A DNA stretch of 64,000 nucleotides from Pontibacter korlensis (GCF_000973725.1 NZ_CP009621.1:997501-1061500); one strand, 5' to 3'. Shown: positions 1 through 9,128, counted from the stretch's first letter. Translations and numbers: made by a program. Notes: generated by a model not told the origin, from the sequence alone.

Positions 1-26
1 GGCCGCCTCCTTCTTGAAGCGGGGTG

Positions 27-56
27 CAAAGGTAAGAAGCTTTTCCTTCCTTGCAA
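27..56 (-). promoter_or_regulatory. Bacteroidetes-type promoter for a gene left of the window
   Basis: On the minus strand, TTG (54-56) is followed after exactly 19 bases by TACCTTTG (27-34), matching the Bacteroidetes -33/-7 consensus TTG-N19-TAnnTTTG. It points leftward out of the window, so it should serve a minus-strand gene that is not included here. Confidence 0.6.
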
Positions 57-119
57 GCACCTGGCGAAAACTTTTTTCTCAGCCCTTTCCACTGAACCGC
101 CCCCTGCCGGAACGGGATG

Positions 120-149
120 CAAAAGTACGAAGATTCCCCTGCCCCGCAA
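120..149 (-). promoter_or_regulatory. Second leftward Bacteroidetes-type promoter
   Basis: TTG (147-149, minus strand), 19 bases, then TACTTTTG (120-127). Same geometry and direction as the promoter at 27-56, about 93 bases upstream of it, so the gene beyond the left edge may have tandem promoters. I see nothing else in 150-276. Confidence 0.55.
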
Positions 150-276
150 GCCCTGCCGCAAGAAAAAGACACTCCGGCAGCGGAAGCGCCTGAAAGTGAG
201 AGGGAAAAGTTTTCAGTTTTACTTCTTCCCTAGTTTACCTTGCTGGCAAACCTCTTTTCGGACGCTTAGAAATAAC

Positions 277-315
277 AAAGAGGGGGCAAGATAAAGTTCA
301 TCTTGCCCCCTCTTT
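277..315 (-). terminator. Terminator of the DUF2480/tsaB unit
   Basis: A perfect 16-bp stem (277-292 with 300-315) around a 7-base loop, with A and T runs at the stem ends. It lies just past the stop codon of the DUF2480 gene and would work on either strand. Confidence 0.85.
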
Positions 316-335
316 TTGTAGGAATTTCTTTTGCC

Positions 336-851
336 TTATGCGTTTTTAGGCTTCTTATATAGCGGCACTGTGCTACACGGCTCTCCGTACATGACACTAG
401 ATGCCACCGGCACCAGCTTTCGCATCGCCTCTACATAAGCATATGTGGGTACTGGTACACTTCCGCAACCTTTTACTACAACCTTTGCATCCCGATACTC
501 TTCCATATCGATTTTAGCGATTGCCTCTTGAAATAAAGCTTGCTCCAATGCCTCTAAATCACCAAACACATAGTAATTGGCATAGTTCTGCAGCTTTGAG
601 GCCAACAGCATGTAGGCCCATGTTGGCACAATAGCATCTACTGAACAAGTGATGGCTACATTCTTACCTTCATACTGCGACCAATCATGCTCTTTTACAA
701 AAGCACGGAAATCTTTCTCTCGCAGGATCAGCCCTTGAAAGAGGTTGTCTTTTATATCATATACAACACGCTCGCCTGGATGCAACAGCTCCTCCAAGTT
801 AAGTGTTACCAGCGCACTTTGCGCCACTCGATTAATTATCTCTTCTGACAT
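336..851 (-). CDS. DUF2480 family protein
   Basis: A 171-residue soluble protein without signal peptide or membrane segment, recognised as the DUF2480 family, which is largely confined to Bacteroidetes and has no established function. It carries two cysteines near conserved GCGS (about residue 128) and GEPCS (about residue 156) segments, which might bind metal, but that is a guess. It starts 14 bases after the tsaB stop, so the two genes are probably cotranscribed, and a strong hairpin terminator follows its stop. The linkage to tsaB hints at a housekeeping role but does not identify it. Confidence 0.85.
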   Translation of the reverse strand: MSEEIINRVAQSALVTLNLEELLHPGERVVYDIKDNLFQGLILREKDFRAFVKEHDWSQYEGKNVAITCSVDAIVPTWAYMLLASKLQNYANYYVFGDLEALEQALFQEAIAKIDMEEYRDAKVVVKGCGSVPVPTYAYVEAMRKLVPVASSVMYGEPCSTVPLYKKPKNA

Positions 852-865
852 GGTTAATTCTCCTT

Positions 866-1561
866 TTACTTGGCTCCTTTACTCGGACTTGTAATATAAA
901 CATCCTTCAGGTAGAAGGGTTCATAGTATGCTACGTCTTCGAAAGCCTTTTGCTCATACTTTGGTAAAGCCAGCGCACCTATGGTTTTAGCTGTCGGCAC
1001 CACATTGTCTACAAACAAAGCATTGGCTTCAGTGTTCATCAACTCTTTCAATTTAGCAGCGCCACTACCAAAGAAGATTATCGGCCGTTCTTTTAAATGT
1101 TCTTCAAACGCATGCTCATCTAGCACAAGAGGCGCAATTGGCTCCACCTCCTCCAGTTCATGTGTCAATAGACAGGTATAAACTTCCATTCGGCGGGCAT
1201 CTAACATAGGGCAGTACAGATACCGCTCCGGGTTAGGCGTCATATTTATTACCTGCGCAGCTAGCCCGTACAAGGTAGACACTTCTAATAATGGTATATC
1301 CAACGAGTAGCACAACCCCTTAGCTGTAGACGTGCCAATGCGCAAGCCTGTATAAGAACCAGGCCCTCCTGATACCACTACCGCACTTAAATTCTGCAAG
1401 CTAGCACCACAATTTTCTACTAACTGCGACACCATTACAGTTATGTGTGAGGAGTGCGATTTCTCTATCTGCAGCTCAGATGCCCCCAGCAGTTGCTGAT
1501 CTTTATAGAGTGCGATAGAACAGACGGTTGTGGAAGTTTCCAGTGCTAGCAACAGCGGCAT
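866..1561 (-). CDS. tsaB: TsaB, tRNA threonylcarbamoyladenosine (t6A) biosynthesis protein
   Basis: TsaB is the scaffold subunit of the bacterial TsaBDE complex that transfers threonylcarbamoyl to A37 of ANN-decoding tRNAs in the cytoplasm. The N-terminal ASKHA fold starts with LALETST (residues 5-11), and the family signature GGPGSYTGLR lies at about 65-74. The length of 231 residues is normal for the family. I chose the ATG at 1559-1561; a TTG two codons upstream (1565-1567) would add Met-Leu, but the chosen start begins MPLLLALET as is typical. No Shine-Dalgarno site is visible, as is usual in this phylum. Cotranscribed with the DUF2480 gene. Confidence 0.93.
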   Translation of the reverse strand: MPLLLALETSTTVCSIALYKDQQLLGASELQIEKSHSSHITVMVSQLVENCGASLQNLSAVVVSGGPGSYTGLRIGTSTAKGLCYSLDIPLLEVSTLYGLAAQVINMTPNPERYLYCPMLDARRMEVYTCLLTHELEEVEPIAPLVLDEHAFEEHLKERPIIFFGSGAAKLKELMNTEANALFVDNVVPTAKTIGALALPKYEQKAFEDVAYYEPFYLKDVYITSPSKGAK

Positions 1562-1647
1562 GAGCAAATTTGATTATGGGTTATAGTTGGATGCAAAATT
1601 ACGCCAAGCTGGCGAAGCCTCCAAAATTAGGACCGGCTAAAGCAAAA

Positions 1648-1673
1648 GAGGGAAGCACTGTCGCACCTCCCTC
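1648..1673 (-). terminator. Probable terminator of the S41 protease gene
   Basis: A 6-bp stem (1648-1653 with 1668-1673) with a 14-base loop, followed on the minus strand by a short T run. It lies 22 bases past the protease stop. Short stem, so only moderate support. Confidence 0.5.
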
Positions 1674-1695
1674 CCCTGCTTGTGTGTTTTATATC

Positions 1696-3345
1696 TTAGT
1701 TGGCCTTCAAGTATGATTTATACTTAGCCGGATCGTTAAGCACCTGAACGGCTGCTATAATATCCGGATCATCATCAAAAGAAGACTCTATATATCCTTT
1801 TTGCAGATAGTAACGAGAAGCAATCTCAGCCTCCAGCATTTCCTGTATCTCCGAGCGGAATCGGATCAAGTCGTTTGCTTTATTATGAGATACTTTCTTT
1901 TTGATAGCCTCCAACTCAGCCTTGATATCATCGAAATGTTTACCTTCTTTGGCTTTAGCTGCTACATCACTCAACTCACTCTCAATGGCTGTTGAATAAG
2001 AGAGGTCCTTATTTTCCAGATAAGCGATAAACTTCTTATACTCCGCATCTGTAAGCTTAAATTCTTTTGCTGATGGGATTGTCGGGTGCTCTAGCTTATA
2101 CTTGTTAGCATAGTCGAAGAAGTAGCCTTTACCTGCAATAGTTCTGGTGATCTCAGAGAAAGAAGGCTGCTCTACCTCTACGTCAGGGCTTACACCGCCT
2201 CCGTCATATACTACTCTACCTGCTGCTGTTTTAAAAGCCATGCGAAGTGAGTCTGGGATAGTGGCTACACTGCCGTCTTCGTTACGATGCGCATAGTCTA
2301 TAGCCTGAATGCAGCGACCACTTGGAATATAATATTTAGCTGTGGTTACTTTAAGTTGAGAGTTATAAGAAAGCGGGCGTGTTACCTGTACCAGTCCTTT
2401 ACCGAAAGTACGCTCTCCTACCAATACAGCTCGGTCATAATCCTGCATTACGCCAGCCACAATTTCTGAGGCTGATGCACTACGAGAGCTGGTAAGCACT
2501 ACCAACGGCATCTCCAGGTCCAGCGGCTCATCAAGGGCCTTATAAGTTTTGTTCCACTCTTCTACCTTACCCTTGGTGCTCACAATGTCTCTGCCTTTCT
2601 CCACAAAAACATTCGAGATGTTCACAGCCTCATGCAGCAAACCTCCCGGATTATCGCGCAGGTCAAACACGATTTTCTTAGCGCCCATCTCCTTCAGCTT
2701 CTGCACTGCCATTTTTACTTCCTTGCCTGCATCCACTGTAAAACCGGACAGCTGCAAATAACCGATTTCGCCATTCAGCATACCGTAGTATGGCACATTG
2801 TCCACCACAATGTTTTCGCGCATCAACTCTACTGTTCTGGACTTATTCTGTCCGTAGCTGCGCACCTCTAACTTTATAGGTGTATTAGCCTGACCCTTCA
2901 GCAATTTACTTACCTCATCGGTAGCTTTGCCTTTCACATCAACCCCATTTACTTTAAGAATCTCATCACCAATGGCTAAACCTGCTTTATGTGCCGGAGA
3001 GTTCTCGTAAGGCATTTGCACTATCACTTTGCCATCGCGGCTGCCGATGATAGCACCAATACCGCCGTACTGACCAGTGGTCATAGTGCGGAAATCCTCT
3101 ATATCATCTTCAGGAATGTAATTAGTGTAGGGGTCAAGCGACTTGAGCATGGCATCGATACCCGTGCGCATCATTTGCGCAGGCGGCACGTCATCCACAT
3201 AGTAGGTGTTTACTTCTTTGAAGAGTGTAGCAAAAACGTCCAGGTTTTTGGCTATCTCAAAGTATTTTTCAGAGTCGGTTTTAAAGGAAAAGAGGCCTAA
3301 GGCAAAAACGCCAGCTAAAAGGCCAGCTATAGATTTCTTGTACAT
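1696..3345 (-). CDS. S41 family C-terminal processing protease (CtpA/Prc-like)
   Basis: A 549-residue exported serine protease. An N-terminal hydrophobic segment (about 1-22) is followed by a PDZ domain (about 93-165, with the carboxylate-binding GGIGA loop) and the S41 catalytic domain. The nucleophile lies in SASASEI (about 289-295) and the general-base lysine is K316 in TFGKG, the Ser/Lys dyad of the family. An extra C-terminal helical region of about 170 residues is common in Bacteroidetes versions. Such enzymes trim C-termini of envelope proteins in the periplasm. It sits leftward of rnpA, 30 bases past the rnpA stop, so some readthrough cotranscription is possible. Confidence 0.92.
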   Translation of the reverse strand: MYKKSIAGLLAGVFALGLFSFKTDSEKYFEIAKNLDVFATLFKEVNTYYVDDVPPAQMMRTGIDAMLKSLDPYTNYIPEDDIEDFRTMTTGQYGGIGAIIGSRDGKVIVQMPYENSPAHKAGLAIGDEILKVNGVDVKGKATDEVSKLLKGQANTPIKLEVRSYGQNKSRTVELMRENIVVDNVPYYGMLNGEIGYLQLSGFTVDAGKEVKMAVQKLKEMGAKKIVFDLRDNPGGLLHEAVNISNVFVEKGRDIVSTKGKVEEWNKTYKALDEPLDLEMPLVVLTSSRSASASEIVAGVMQDYDRAVLVGERTFGKGLVQVTRPLSYNSQLKVTTAKYYIPSGRCIQAIDYAHRNEDGSVATIPDSLRMAFKTAAGRVVYDGGGVSPDVEVEQPSFSEITRTIAGKGYFFDYANKYKLEHPTIPSAKEFKLTDAEYKKFIAYLENKDLSYSTAIESELSDVAAKAKEGKHFDDIKAELEAIKKKVSHNKANDLIRFRSEIQEMLEAEIASRYYLQKGYIESSFDDDPDIIAAVQVLNDPAKYKSYLKAN

Positions 3346-3375
3346 AATGTCAGGCTTAAGGAGACGGGGGTAAGT

Positions 3376-3786
3376 CTATTTATTTAGACAACGCTCCAAA
3401 CCTGAAATTAGTTTTTTTTGAATAGAGTGGAAGGTTTTTTTTTCCTTACCAATGTACAAGATACCCAGCAGGCGCGGAGCCTGATCCGGGCGCTGGTACA
3501 GCATGTGCTTATTAAGTCGATATGCCTCCCGCATTTGTCGCTTTAGGCGATTGCGGTCTACGGCGCGCTTAAAATAGCGTTTAGAAACAGAGACGAGAAC
3601 CTGGGTTTGCCCAGGCGGCAGGTCCTGCGGTGTATAGTACACAAACCGCAGCGGATACAAATTAAAAGAAGAACCCTTTGAGAAAAGCAGCGAAATGAGC
3701 CGCTTACTACACAAGTGTTCTTCTTTTGAAAATGTATAACTGTTAGGCTGGTCGGCTTGCTGCTCGTTAGCTGCTGCTGAATCCAT
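3376..3786 (-). CDS. rnpA: Ribonuclease P protein component
   Basis: The protein subunit of RNase P, which helps the catalytic RNA cleave 5' leaders from tRNA precursors. The RNA-binding signature is clear: SVSKRYFKRAVDRNRLKRQM (about 77-96) followed by REAYR. At 136 residues it is slightly long because of a polar N-terminal extension of about 20 residues (AAANEQQADQ), which leaves the exact start uncertain. It lies 41 bases after rpmH on the same strand, the nearly universal rpmH-rnpA pair, and presumably shares the promoter at 4018-4047. Confidence 0.95.
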   Translation of the reverse strand: MDSAAANEQQADQPNSYTFSKEEHLCSKRLISLLFSKGSSFNLYPLRFVYYTPQDLPPGQTQVLVSVSKRYFKRAVDRNRLKRQMREAYRLNKHMLYQRPDQAPRLLGILYIGKEKKTFHSIQKKLISGLERCLNK

Positions 3787-3827
3787 TAGCGGCTATGCAA
3801 TAGCGAAGCCAATTCCTGTATCAGGAA

Positions 3828-3989
3828 TTAAGCTGCCTTATGTCTTTTTTCGCTAGAAACTGTAAGTCTCTTTCTGCCTTTGGCTCTTCTGCTGGCCAAT
3901 ACTCTTCTACCGTTAGCGGTTTCCATTCTTGATCTGAAACCGTGCTTGTTTCTTCTTTTTCTCTGAGAAGGCTGGAATGTTCTTTTCAT
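3828..3989 (-). CDS. rpmH: Large ribosomal subunit protein bL34
   Basis: Translating the minus strand gives a complete 53-residue, very basic protein that begins [18 protein letters not shown], continues with [19 protein letters not shown] and ends KRHKAA. This is the conserved full length of bL34, a component of the 50S subunit. The gene is immediately upstream of rnpA, as in most bacteria, and has a well-formed promoter at 4018-4047, about 30 bases before its start codon. Confidence 0.97.
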   Translation of the reverse strand: MKRTFQPSQRKRRNKHGFRSRMETANGRRVLASRRAKGRKRLTVSSEKRHKAA

Positions 3990-4017
3990 CGTCTGCCAAT
4001 GGTTTTATTATGGCCTG

Positions 4018-4047
4018 CAAAATTAGTAAACCTTTATAGAATAGCAA
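4018..4047 (-). promoter_or_regulatory. Promoter of rpmH-rnpA
   Basis: On the minus strand, TTTG-type -33 element (TTG at 4045-4047), 19 bases, then TAATTTTG (4018-4025). An exact match to the Bacteroidetes consensus, directed at rpmH. Confidence 0.7.
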
Positions 4048-4390
4048 AGTCTGCTTCAGATTTTTTGTAAAAAGATACTGAAGCAGTGAATGGTTGCTGT
4101 TGAAATAACTAGTAGTATATGCCTGCCGATGCTGTAGTTAAGGCTAACAAAAGCGGTTATACTTGTTGCTAGTTACTGTCTATCATATAGCTTTCAAAAC
4201 TCTACAGTTGTATAGTCCATTTCCGACGCTCAAGCGTAGGAAATCAAATCATAGCAGCCCCCGCCCCTCCTTAGTCATGGAAGGGTTGGTGGAGCATGTT
4301 GCCGCACATTGCCTTTCCGCTTACCCTGCTTATACTTGTATCACTTTTGCGAAGTCCAAAGTATAAACTGATTCATCAGCAGCGTAAATC
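4048..4390. other. Intergenic region without a supported gene
   Basis: Between the rpmH promoter and the M61 peptidase I see no convincing gene. A 67-codon open frame at 4163-4366 has low-complexity, unrelated-looking composition and no promoter. The region holds three copies of the TATACTT/AAGTATA heptamer (about 4155, 4330 and 4353). Confidence 0.5.
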
Positions 4391-6106
4391 ATGATCTACT
4401 ACCACCTCTCCTTTCAGAACCCGCTTTCACATTTTGTTGATATCAAGATCACCATAAAGGATAACCAGCAGCAGGAGCTATACTTACAATTGCCAGCCTG
4501 GCGCCCCGGCAGGTATGAGCTGCAGCACTTCGCCCAGAAGCTGCGGGCAGTTACCGCCACGGCTAACGGAGAAAGTATAGCAATAGAAAAAGTAACGAAA
4601 GACCGGTGGCAGGTGCAAACGAAGGGAGCAAAAGAGATAGAGGTCAGCTATAGCTTTTTTGCCCGCCAGATGGATGCAGGGGGCTCGTGGCTGGATGAGG
4701 AGCAGCTATACCTAAACCCGATCAATTGCCTGATGGCAATAGAAGGGCGCGAGCATGAGCCTTGCCAGCTACAATTGCAACTGCCAGAAGAGTGGCAAGT
4801 TGCCTGCGGCTTACCTGAGACGGAGAAGCACATGCTTGAGGCAGCTACCTTCGACGAGCTGGCAGACAGTCCATTTATTGCCAGCGACACCCTAAAGAGG
4901 GAGACGTTTGAAATGGGTGGCTATACTTTCCACATCTGGCTTCAAGGCGATTGTCAGCTGGACTGGGAGAAGCTAAAAAAAGACTTTGCCGGCTTCACTA
5001 AAGAGCAGCTGGAGGTGTTTGGGGATTTCCCGGTTAAGGAGTACCACTACCTGAACGAAATTCTGCCTTACCGCTACTACCATGGGGTAGAGCACAGTCA
5101 TTCCACTGTTATTACCCTTGGCCCGGGAGAACTGCTGATGACACCAAGCCTTTACAAAGAGTTTGTAGGGGTAAGCTCGCATGAGCTCTTCCATACCTGG
5201 AACATCAAGAAAATCCGCCCGAAGGAGATGCTGCCCTACAATCTTACACAGGAGAACTACTTTAAGACCGGCTACGTGGCCGAGGGTATTACCACCTACT
5301 ACGGCGACTATATGCTTGCCCGCAGCGGCTTCTTCAGCGCCGAAGCATACTTTGAAGAGCTAAACACGACGCTGCAGCGCTATTTTGCCGACTACAGCCG
5401 CCACAACCTCTCCGTAGCCGACTCTTCTTTCGACCTGTGGCTGGATGGCTATAAACCAGGCACTCCTGATCGCAAGGTATCCATCTACATCAAAGGAGCC
5501 CTTACAGCACTACTCCTGGACCTGCAGCTTCGCAAGACTACCGACAATAAAGCAAACCTTGATGTGGTAATGCGAACGCTTTGGGAGCAGTTTGGAAAGA
5601 AAGATATAGGCTACACAGAAAAGGACTATGCGCAAATAGTAGCCGAAGTGGCAGGACAGTCGTTCCAGCCATACTTCGAAAAGTATATCAACGGCACTCA
5701 AGATATAGAGCCGGCACTAGATGAAGCACTGCGCTACGTAGGTTGCACCTTAGTCCAGCAGCAGAACTCTTTGATCTACGAGAGCAAGTATGGATTCAAG
5801 CTAGCATCGGACGGAAGTGCGAATGTAACAGCCATAGCCCCTGCCTCTCCTGCCAGTGAGTTGCTAAGTATGGATGATGAGTTGGTAGCTCTAAACGGGC
5901 GCAAACTGGAGAGCAACCTGCAACAGCTGCTTGCATTGGAGCCGCAGGAAATGGAGCTAACCCTGTTCCGGGACAAGCAACTGCGCGCGGTAAGGCTGGA
6001 GCCCAACGGCAAAACCTTCTATAGCAAGTATACTGTCCAGAAGCGCCAGGATGCCACAGATGCAGAAAAACAGAACTTTAAGTTGTGGCTGAAGCAGCAG
6101 TTTTAA
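4391..6106 (+). CDS. M61 family metallopeptidase with PDZ domain
   Basis: A 571-residue zinc aminopeptidase of family M61 (glycyl aminopeptidase type). An N-terminal beta domain (about 1-170) precedes the catalytic domain, where H264-E-L-F-H268 is the HExxH zinc site in SSHELFHTWNIK and a glutamate near 298 (AEGITTYYGDY) is the probable third ligand. A PDZ domain follows at about 470-545. There is no signal peptide, so it is probably cytoplasmic, suggesting a role in degrading peptides with N-terminal glycine or alanine (family inference). It is monocistronic as far as can be seen. Confidence 0.92.
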   Translation: MIYYHLSFQNPLSHFVDIKITIKDNQQQELYLQLPAWRPGRYELQHFAQKLRAVTATANGESIAIEKVTKDRWQVQTKGAKEIEVSYSFFARQMDAGGSWLDEEQLYLNPINCLMAIEGREHEPCQLQLQLPEEWQVACGLPETEKHMLEAATFDELADSPFIASDTLKRETFEMGGYTFHIWLQGDCQLDWEKLKKDFAGFTKEQLEVFGDFPVKEYHYLNEILPYRYYHGVEHSHSTVITLGPGELLMTPSLYKEFVGVSSHELFHTWNIKKIRPKEMLPYNLTQENYFKTGYVAEGITTYYGDYMLARSGFFSAEAYFEELNTTLQRYFADYSRHNLSVADSSFDLWLDGYKPGTPDRKVSIYIKGALTALLLDLQLRKTTDNKANLDVVMRTLWEQFGKKDIGYTEKDYAQIVAEVAGQSFQPYFEKYINGTQDIEPALDEALRYVGCTLVQQQNSLIYESKYGFKLASDGSANVTAIAPASPASELLSMDDELVALNGRKLESNLQQLLALEPQEMELTLFRDKQLRAVRLEPNGKTFYSKYTVQKRQDATDAEKQNFKLWLKQQF

Positions 6107-6293
6107 TTGGCGACACAAGTATAGAAACACAGGACTCAAGACTTTTCTGCTTGTGTAGTTAGACCGCTAGCCCTATAGGTACTAACCCATTCTAAAGCCC
6201 CACAAAACTGTATTCTGCCCCAATTACTAAGGCAGCAGAAGCAGTACATTATTTTACAAAAGTTCTGTGTCTTTATACTTATGCCCTTTGTCT

Positions 6294-7532
6294 CTAATCA
6301 AACAGCAGCTTAGCGTAGAACGAAGGTTGCTTCAATCGTTCACGCAGGTCCAGGTCGTTGAACATGCAGGAGATGGTTTCGGCAAGGGCTTGGTTTTTGG
6401 AGGCTTTACTTGCCACTTTATCGAAGAGCCACGGGTAGTTCAGGAGCTTTTGCATCTGCCGACTTAGCTTTAGCTCTTTCCAGAGGCGGTTGTATACAGC
6501 TTTATCGTAGCCATGCATGAAGGCAGCTGAGAAATCCTGCTGTTCCAGGCATTTGGCGGCCTGTTCTGCTGCCCATCTGCCGCTAATCATGGCATTGCTG
6601 ATACCTTCGCCGGTAAAAGGATCTATCAAGGCACCCGCATCACCTAAGAGCATATAGTTGTCGCCGGAGATAGTGCGCTTTTTTGAACCTAGAGGTAGCC
6701 CGAATCCACGGATCTCATCCACCAGCTCAGCCTTTGCGAATCGCCGCTGCAACTCCGGGTGTGTTTCTATCATGCAAAGCATTTCCTTTTTCAGGTTTAC
6801 TTTTTTGCGACTCACGGCGCTGCTCAACATGCCCACTCCTACGTTAGCATAACCACCAGGAAGCGGAAAAACCCAGAAATACCCCGGCAAAAAGTCTTTG
6901 AAGAAGTGTAGCTCTATAAACCCATCTGCATCCATATCGGACACACCTTTGTAATATGTCCGAAGCCCTGCGCAATAATGCTCCGGCTCTTGATCCAGAC
7001 CTGCCACGTGCCGCGTGAAGCCAGACTGAGCTCCGTTAGCCATCAGTAGCAGCTTAGTCTGCACCAACGGTTGCCCCTGCTTATCAGAAAGGACATACCC
7101 GCCCTCTGCAGCAGGTTTATACTTGACCACATCCACCTGTTCCAGGAATTTTACCTCTGGCCGCTGCCTTACCTGCTGCACCAAAAAATTATCGAAATGA
7201 ATGCGTTTGGAAATATAACCGGCTGGTGTATCCTGATCAGGCTGGTAGTTATACTTAAACGGCACACTCAGTTTATGTCCGCCGGGCGAGATAAAATGTA
7301 TTCCCCAGGAAGGCATGGCTTCCTGCAGTTCTCCTAGTTGTGCGGGCAAGTCTGGGGAGATTCGGCGCAACTCATTCACTACCTTACCACTCAAAGCGTC
7401 GCCGCATACTTTATCCCGTGGAAAGCTAGCTTTATCAATCAAAAGCGAAGGTATGCCTTTGTTGGCGAGGTGAAGGGCAGCAGTGGCTCCGGCAGGTCCG
7501 GCGCCGACTATACAAATATCTGTGTTGTGCAT
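6294..7532 (-). CDS. Geranylgeranyl reductase family FAD-dependent oxidoreductase
   Basis: A 412-residue flavoprotein. The N-terminal Rossmann motif GAGPAGA (about 10-16) binds FAD; DKVCGDALSG (about 40-49) and LLGDAGALIDPFTGEGI (about 276-292) are typical of the geranylgeranyl reductase / digeranylgeranylglycerophospholipid reductase group. In bacteria such proteins reduce isoprenoid chains or related lipids; the substrate here cannot be deduced. No membrane segment is evident. It stands alone between convergent neighbours; a pathway partner is not adjacent. Confidence 0.85.
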   Translation of the reverse strand: MHNTDICIVGAGPAGATAALHLANKGIPSLLIDKASFPRDKVCGDALSGKVVNELRRISPDLPAQLGELQEAMPSWGIHFISPGGHKLSVPFKYNYQPDQDTPAGYISKRIHFDNFLVQQVRQRPEVKFLEQVDVVKYKPAAEGGYVLSDKQGQPLVQTKLLLMANGAQSGFTRHVAGLDQEPEHYCAGLRTYYKGVSDMDADGFIELHFFKDFLPGYFWVFPLPGGYANVGVGMLSSAVSRKKVNLKKEMLCMIETHPELQRRFAKAELVDEIRGFGLPLGSKKRTISGDNYMLLGDAGALIDPFTGEGISNAMISGRWAAEQAAKCLEQQDFSAAFMHGYDKAVYNRLWKELKLSRQMQKLLNYPWLFDKVASKASKNQALAETISCMFNDLDLRERLKQPSFYAKLLFD

Positions 7533-7594
7533 GGTAAAGTATAAGGTATGCTAAAGATAGCAGAAGCTGCCAAACGGCACAAACCGGATATAAA

Positions 7595-7627
7595 AGAGGG
7601 GAAGTCCTTGTACAGGACTTCCCCTCT
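7595..7627 (-). terminator. Terminator of the 72-residue protein gene
   Basis: A 14-bp perfect stem (7595-7608 with 7614-7627) around a 5-base loop, followed on the minus strand by TTTT. It lies 36 bases past the stop of the small gene and supports that gene as real. Confidence 0.85.
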
Positions 7628-7662
7628 CCGTAATTTTCATAGCTTATTTTGCGTAGGATGCC

Positions 7663-7881
7663 TTATTTCTTCTTGTAAGGCATGTTGTTGCCACCTTTTG
7701 CCAAGTTACGATTCGGATTCTGTACCTTCGAGTCGTCCTGTTGCAGTGACCTTTTAGCAGGATCTATTTGAACTTGATCGTTATAGCCTTCCTGCTGGCG
7801 CTTGTTTTCTACTTTACCAGTTGCCTGCTGTTCGGCCTGCTTCTGTAATCTTTCCTTGTTGTTATCTTTATTATCGTTCAT
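7663..7881 (-). CDS. Small hydrophilic, probably disordered protein
   Basis: A 72-residue protein made almost entirely of N, K, Q, D, E and R, with no hydrophobic core; it begins MNDNKDNNKERLQKQAEQQ and ends in NMPYKKK. It is predicted by eye to be intrinsically disordered. I recognise no family. Support for the gene comes from its own terminator 36 bases downstream and from AGGAG-like purines upstream of its ATG. Stress-related hydrophilins have similar composition, but that is only an analogy. Confidence 0.65.
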   Translation of the reverse strand: MNDNKDNNKERLQKQAEQQATGKVENKRQQEGYNDQVQIDPAKRSLQQDDSKVQNPNRNLAKGGNNMPYKKK

Positions 7882-8020
7882 AAGCTTATCTCCTCATTTA
7901 GTCAACACTTAGTTTTACCCCATATGGCTATACTTTGTTGCACTTTGATACTGCACCTTATACCTGAGAAGATGCATGGAAGCTTATAACAAGAATTAAA
8001 GTTGCACTATATCTAAAACA

Positions 8021-8046
8021 AAAAGGGAGGCCTAAGCCTCCCTTTT
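8021..8046 (-). terminator. Terminator of the PfkB kinase gene
   Basis: An 11-bp stem AAAAGGGAGGC (8021-8031 region) paired with GCCTCCCTTTT (ending 8046) around a 4-base loop. Located 23 bases after the kinase stop. Confidence 0.85.
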
Positions 8047-8068
8047 AAAGTTGTATGTTTTGCTGTGC

Positions 8069-8992
8069 CTACTGCAGCACTGTATCAAATGCTACCAGAT
8101 TAACGAACTCCTGCACACGGCTGTCAATTTCTTCCTGCGAAAGGTTTTTCAGGCGCTCTGTACCGAACTTCTCCACGCAGAATGAAGCCATTGCTGAGCC
8201 GTAAATTACCGCGCGCTTCATGCTTTCGAAGCTAATGTCGCCAGTGCTGGCCAGATACCCAATAAAGCCACCTGCAAAAGTATCGCCGGCTCCGGTTGGA
8301 TCGAATACTTCCTCCAGTGGCAGGGCTGGCGCGAAGAACACTTTGTCCTCGTTAAACAGCAGGGCACCGTGCTCTCCTTTCTTAATGATCAGGAATTTTG
8401 GTCCCATTGCCATGATCTTTTTGGCAGCTTTCACGAGAGAGTACTCGCCGCTTAGCTGGCGCGCCTCCTCATCGTTGATAGAAAGCACATCTACCAATGC
8501 CATCGTAGCCTTCAGCTCATCCAGGACGATGTCCATCCAGAAGTTCATCGTGTCCATTACAATCAGCTTAGGGCGGTTGTTCAGTCGCTCGATTACCGTT
8601 TTCTGTACCTGCGGCGCCAGGTTACCCAGCATCAGGTATTCACAGTTCTGGTACGCATCCGGAATAATAGGGTCAAAATCGCCCAGCACGTTCAGCTCAG
8701 TAACTAGTGTTTCGCGGCTGTTCATGTCGTTGAAGTAGCGGCCAGACCAGAAGAAAGACTTTTCGTTCTCTTTTACCTGTACCCCTTCGGTGCTGATGTT
8801 ACGCTGGTGCATCAGAGCGATGTGGTCCTGGTCAAAATCACCACCTACTACCGATACTACATTTACCGGCTTCACGAAGTATGAGGACGACAGCGAAATG
8901 TATGTTGCTGCACCACCTACGATCTTATCTGTTTTCCCGAAAGGGGTCTCCAGCGCATCAAACGCCATTGAACCTACTACCACTAAGCTCAT
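8069..8992 (-). CDS. PfkB/ribokinase family sugar kinase
   Basis: A 307-residue ATP-dependent kinase of the ribokinase (PfkB) family. The N-terminal GSMAFDALETPFG and GGAATY motifs contribute the substrate site; the C-terminal signature DPTGAGDTFAGGF (about 231-243) holds the anion hole and the catalytic base D237. The substrate (sugar, nucleoside or other) cannot be read from the sequence. It is a single-gene unit with its own terminator. Confidence 0.9.
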   Translation of the reverse strand: MSLVVVGSMAFDALETPFGKTDKIVGGAATYISLSSSYFVKPVNVVSVVGGDFDQDHIALMHQRNISTEGVQVKENEKSFFWSGRYFNDMNSRETLVTELNVLGDFDPIIPDAYQNCEYLMLGNLAPQVQKTVIERLNNRPKLIVMDTMNFWMDIVLDELKATMALVDVLSINDEEARQLSGEYSLVKAAKKIMAMGPKFLIIKKGEHGALLFNEDKVFFAPALPLEEVFDPTGAGDTFAGGFIGYLASTGDISFESMKRAVIYGSAMASFCVEKFGTERLKNLSQEEIDSRVQEFVNLVAFDTVLQ

Positions 8993-9097
8993 CTTAATAT
9001 AGTTAAGAGTTTAAATTTATGAACCGAGAGTTTGCACACCTACACGAGGCAGGCCTTACGCTCTGCTTCACTATTTCCTGACAAATATAAATAAAAA

Positions 9098-9127
9098 AAA
9101 GCCCTTGAAGTTTGCTTCAAGGGCTTT
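9098..9127 (-). terminator. Terminator of tRNA-His
   Basis: A 13-bp stem (9098-9110 with 9115-9127) with loop TTTG, followed on the minus strand by eight Ts. It abuts the 3' end of the tRNA with essentially no spacer. Confidence 0.9.
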
Positions 9128-9128
9128 G

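Noticed and set aside
1696..3345. Several plus-strand frames inside the S41 protease gene (for example 2287-2469, 2989-3300)
   Set aside because: Antisense shadows with no domain content and no promoters.
4163..4366. 67-codon open frame upstream of the M61 gene
   Set aside because: Low-quality composition, no promoter, no similarity I recognise, and it overlaps heptamer-rich non-coding DNA.
8220..8738. 172-codon frame opposite the PfkB kinase gene
   Set aside because: Antisense shadow of a well-supported gene.
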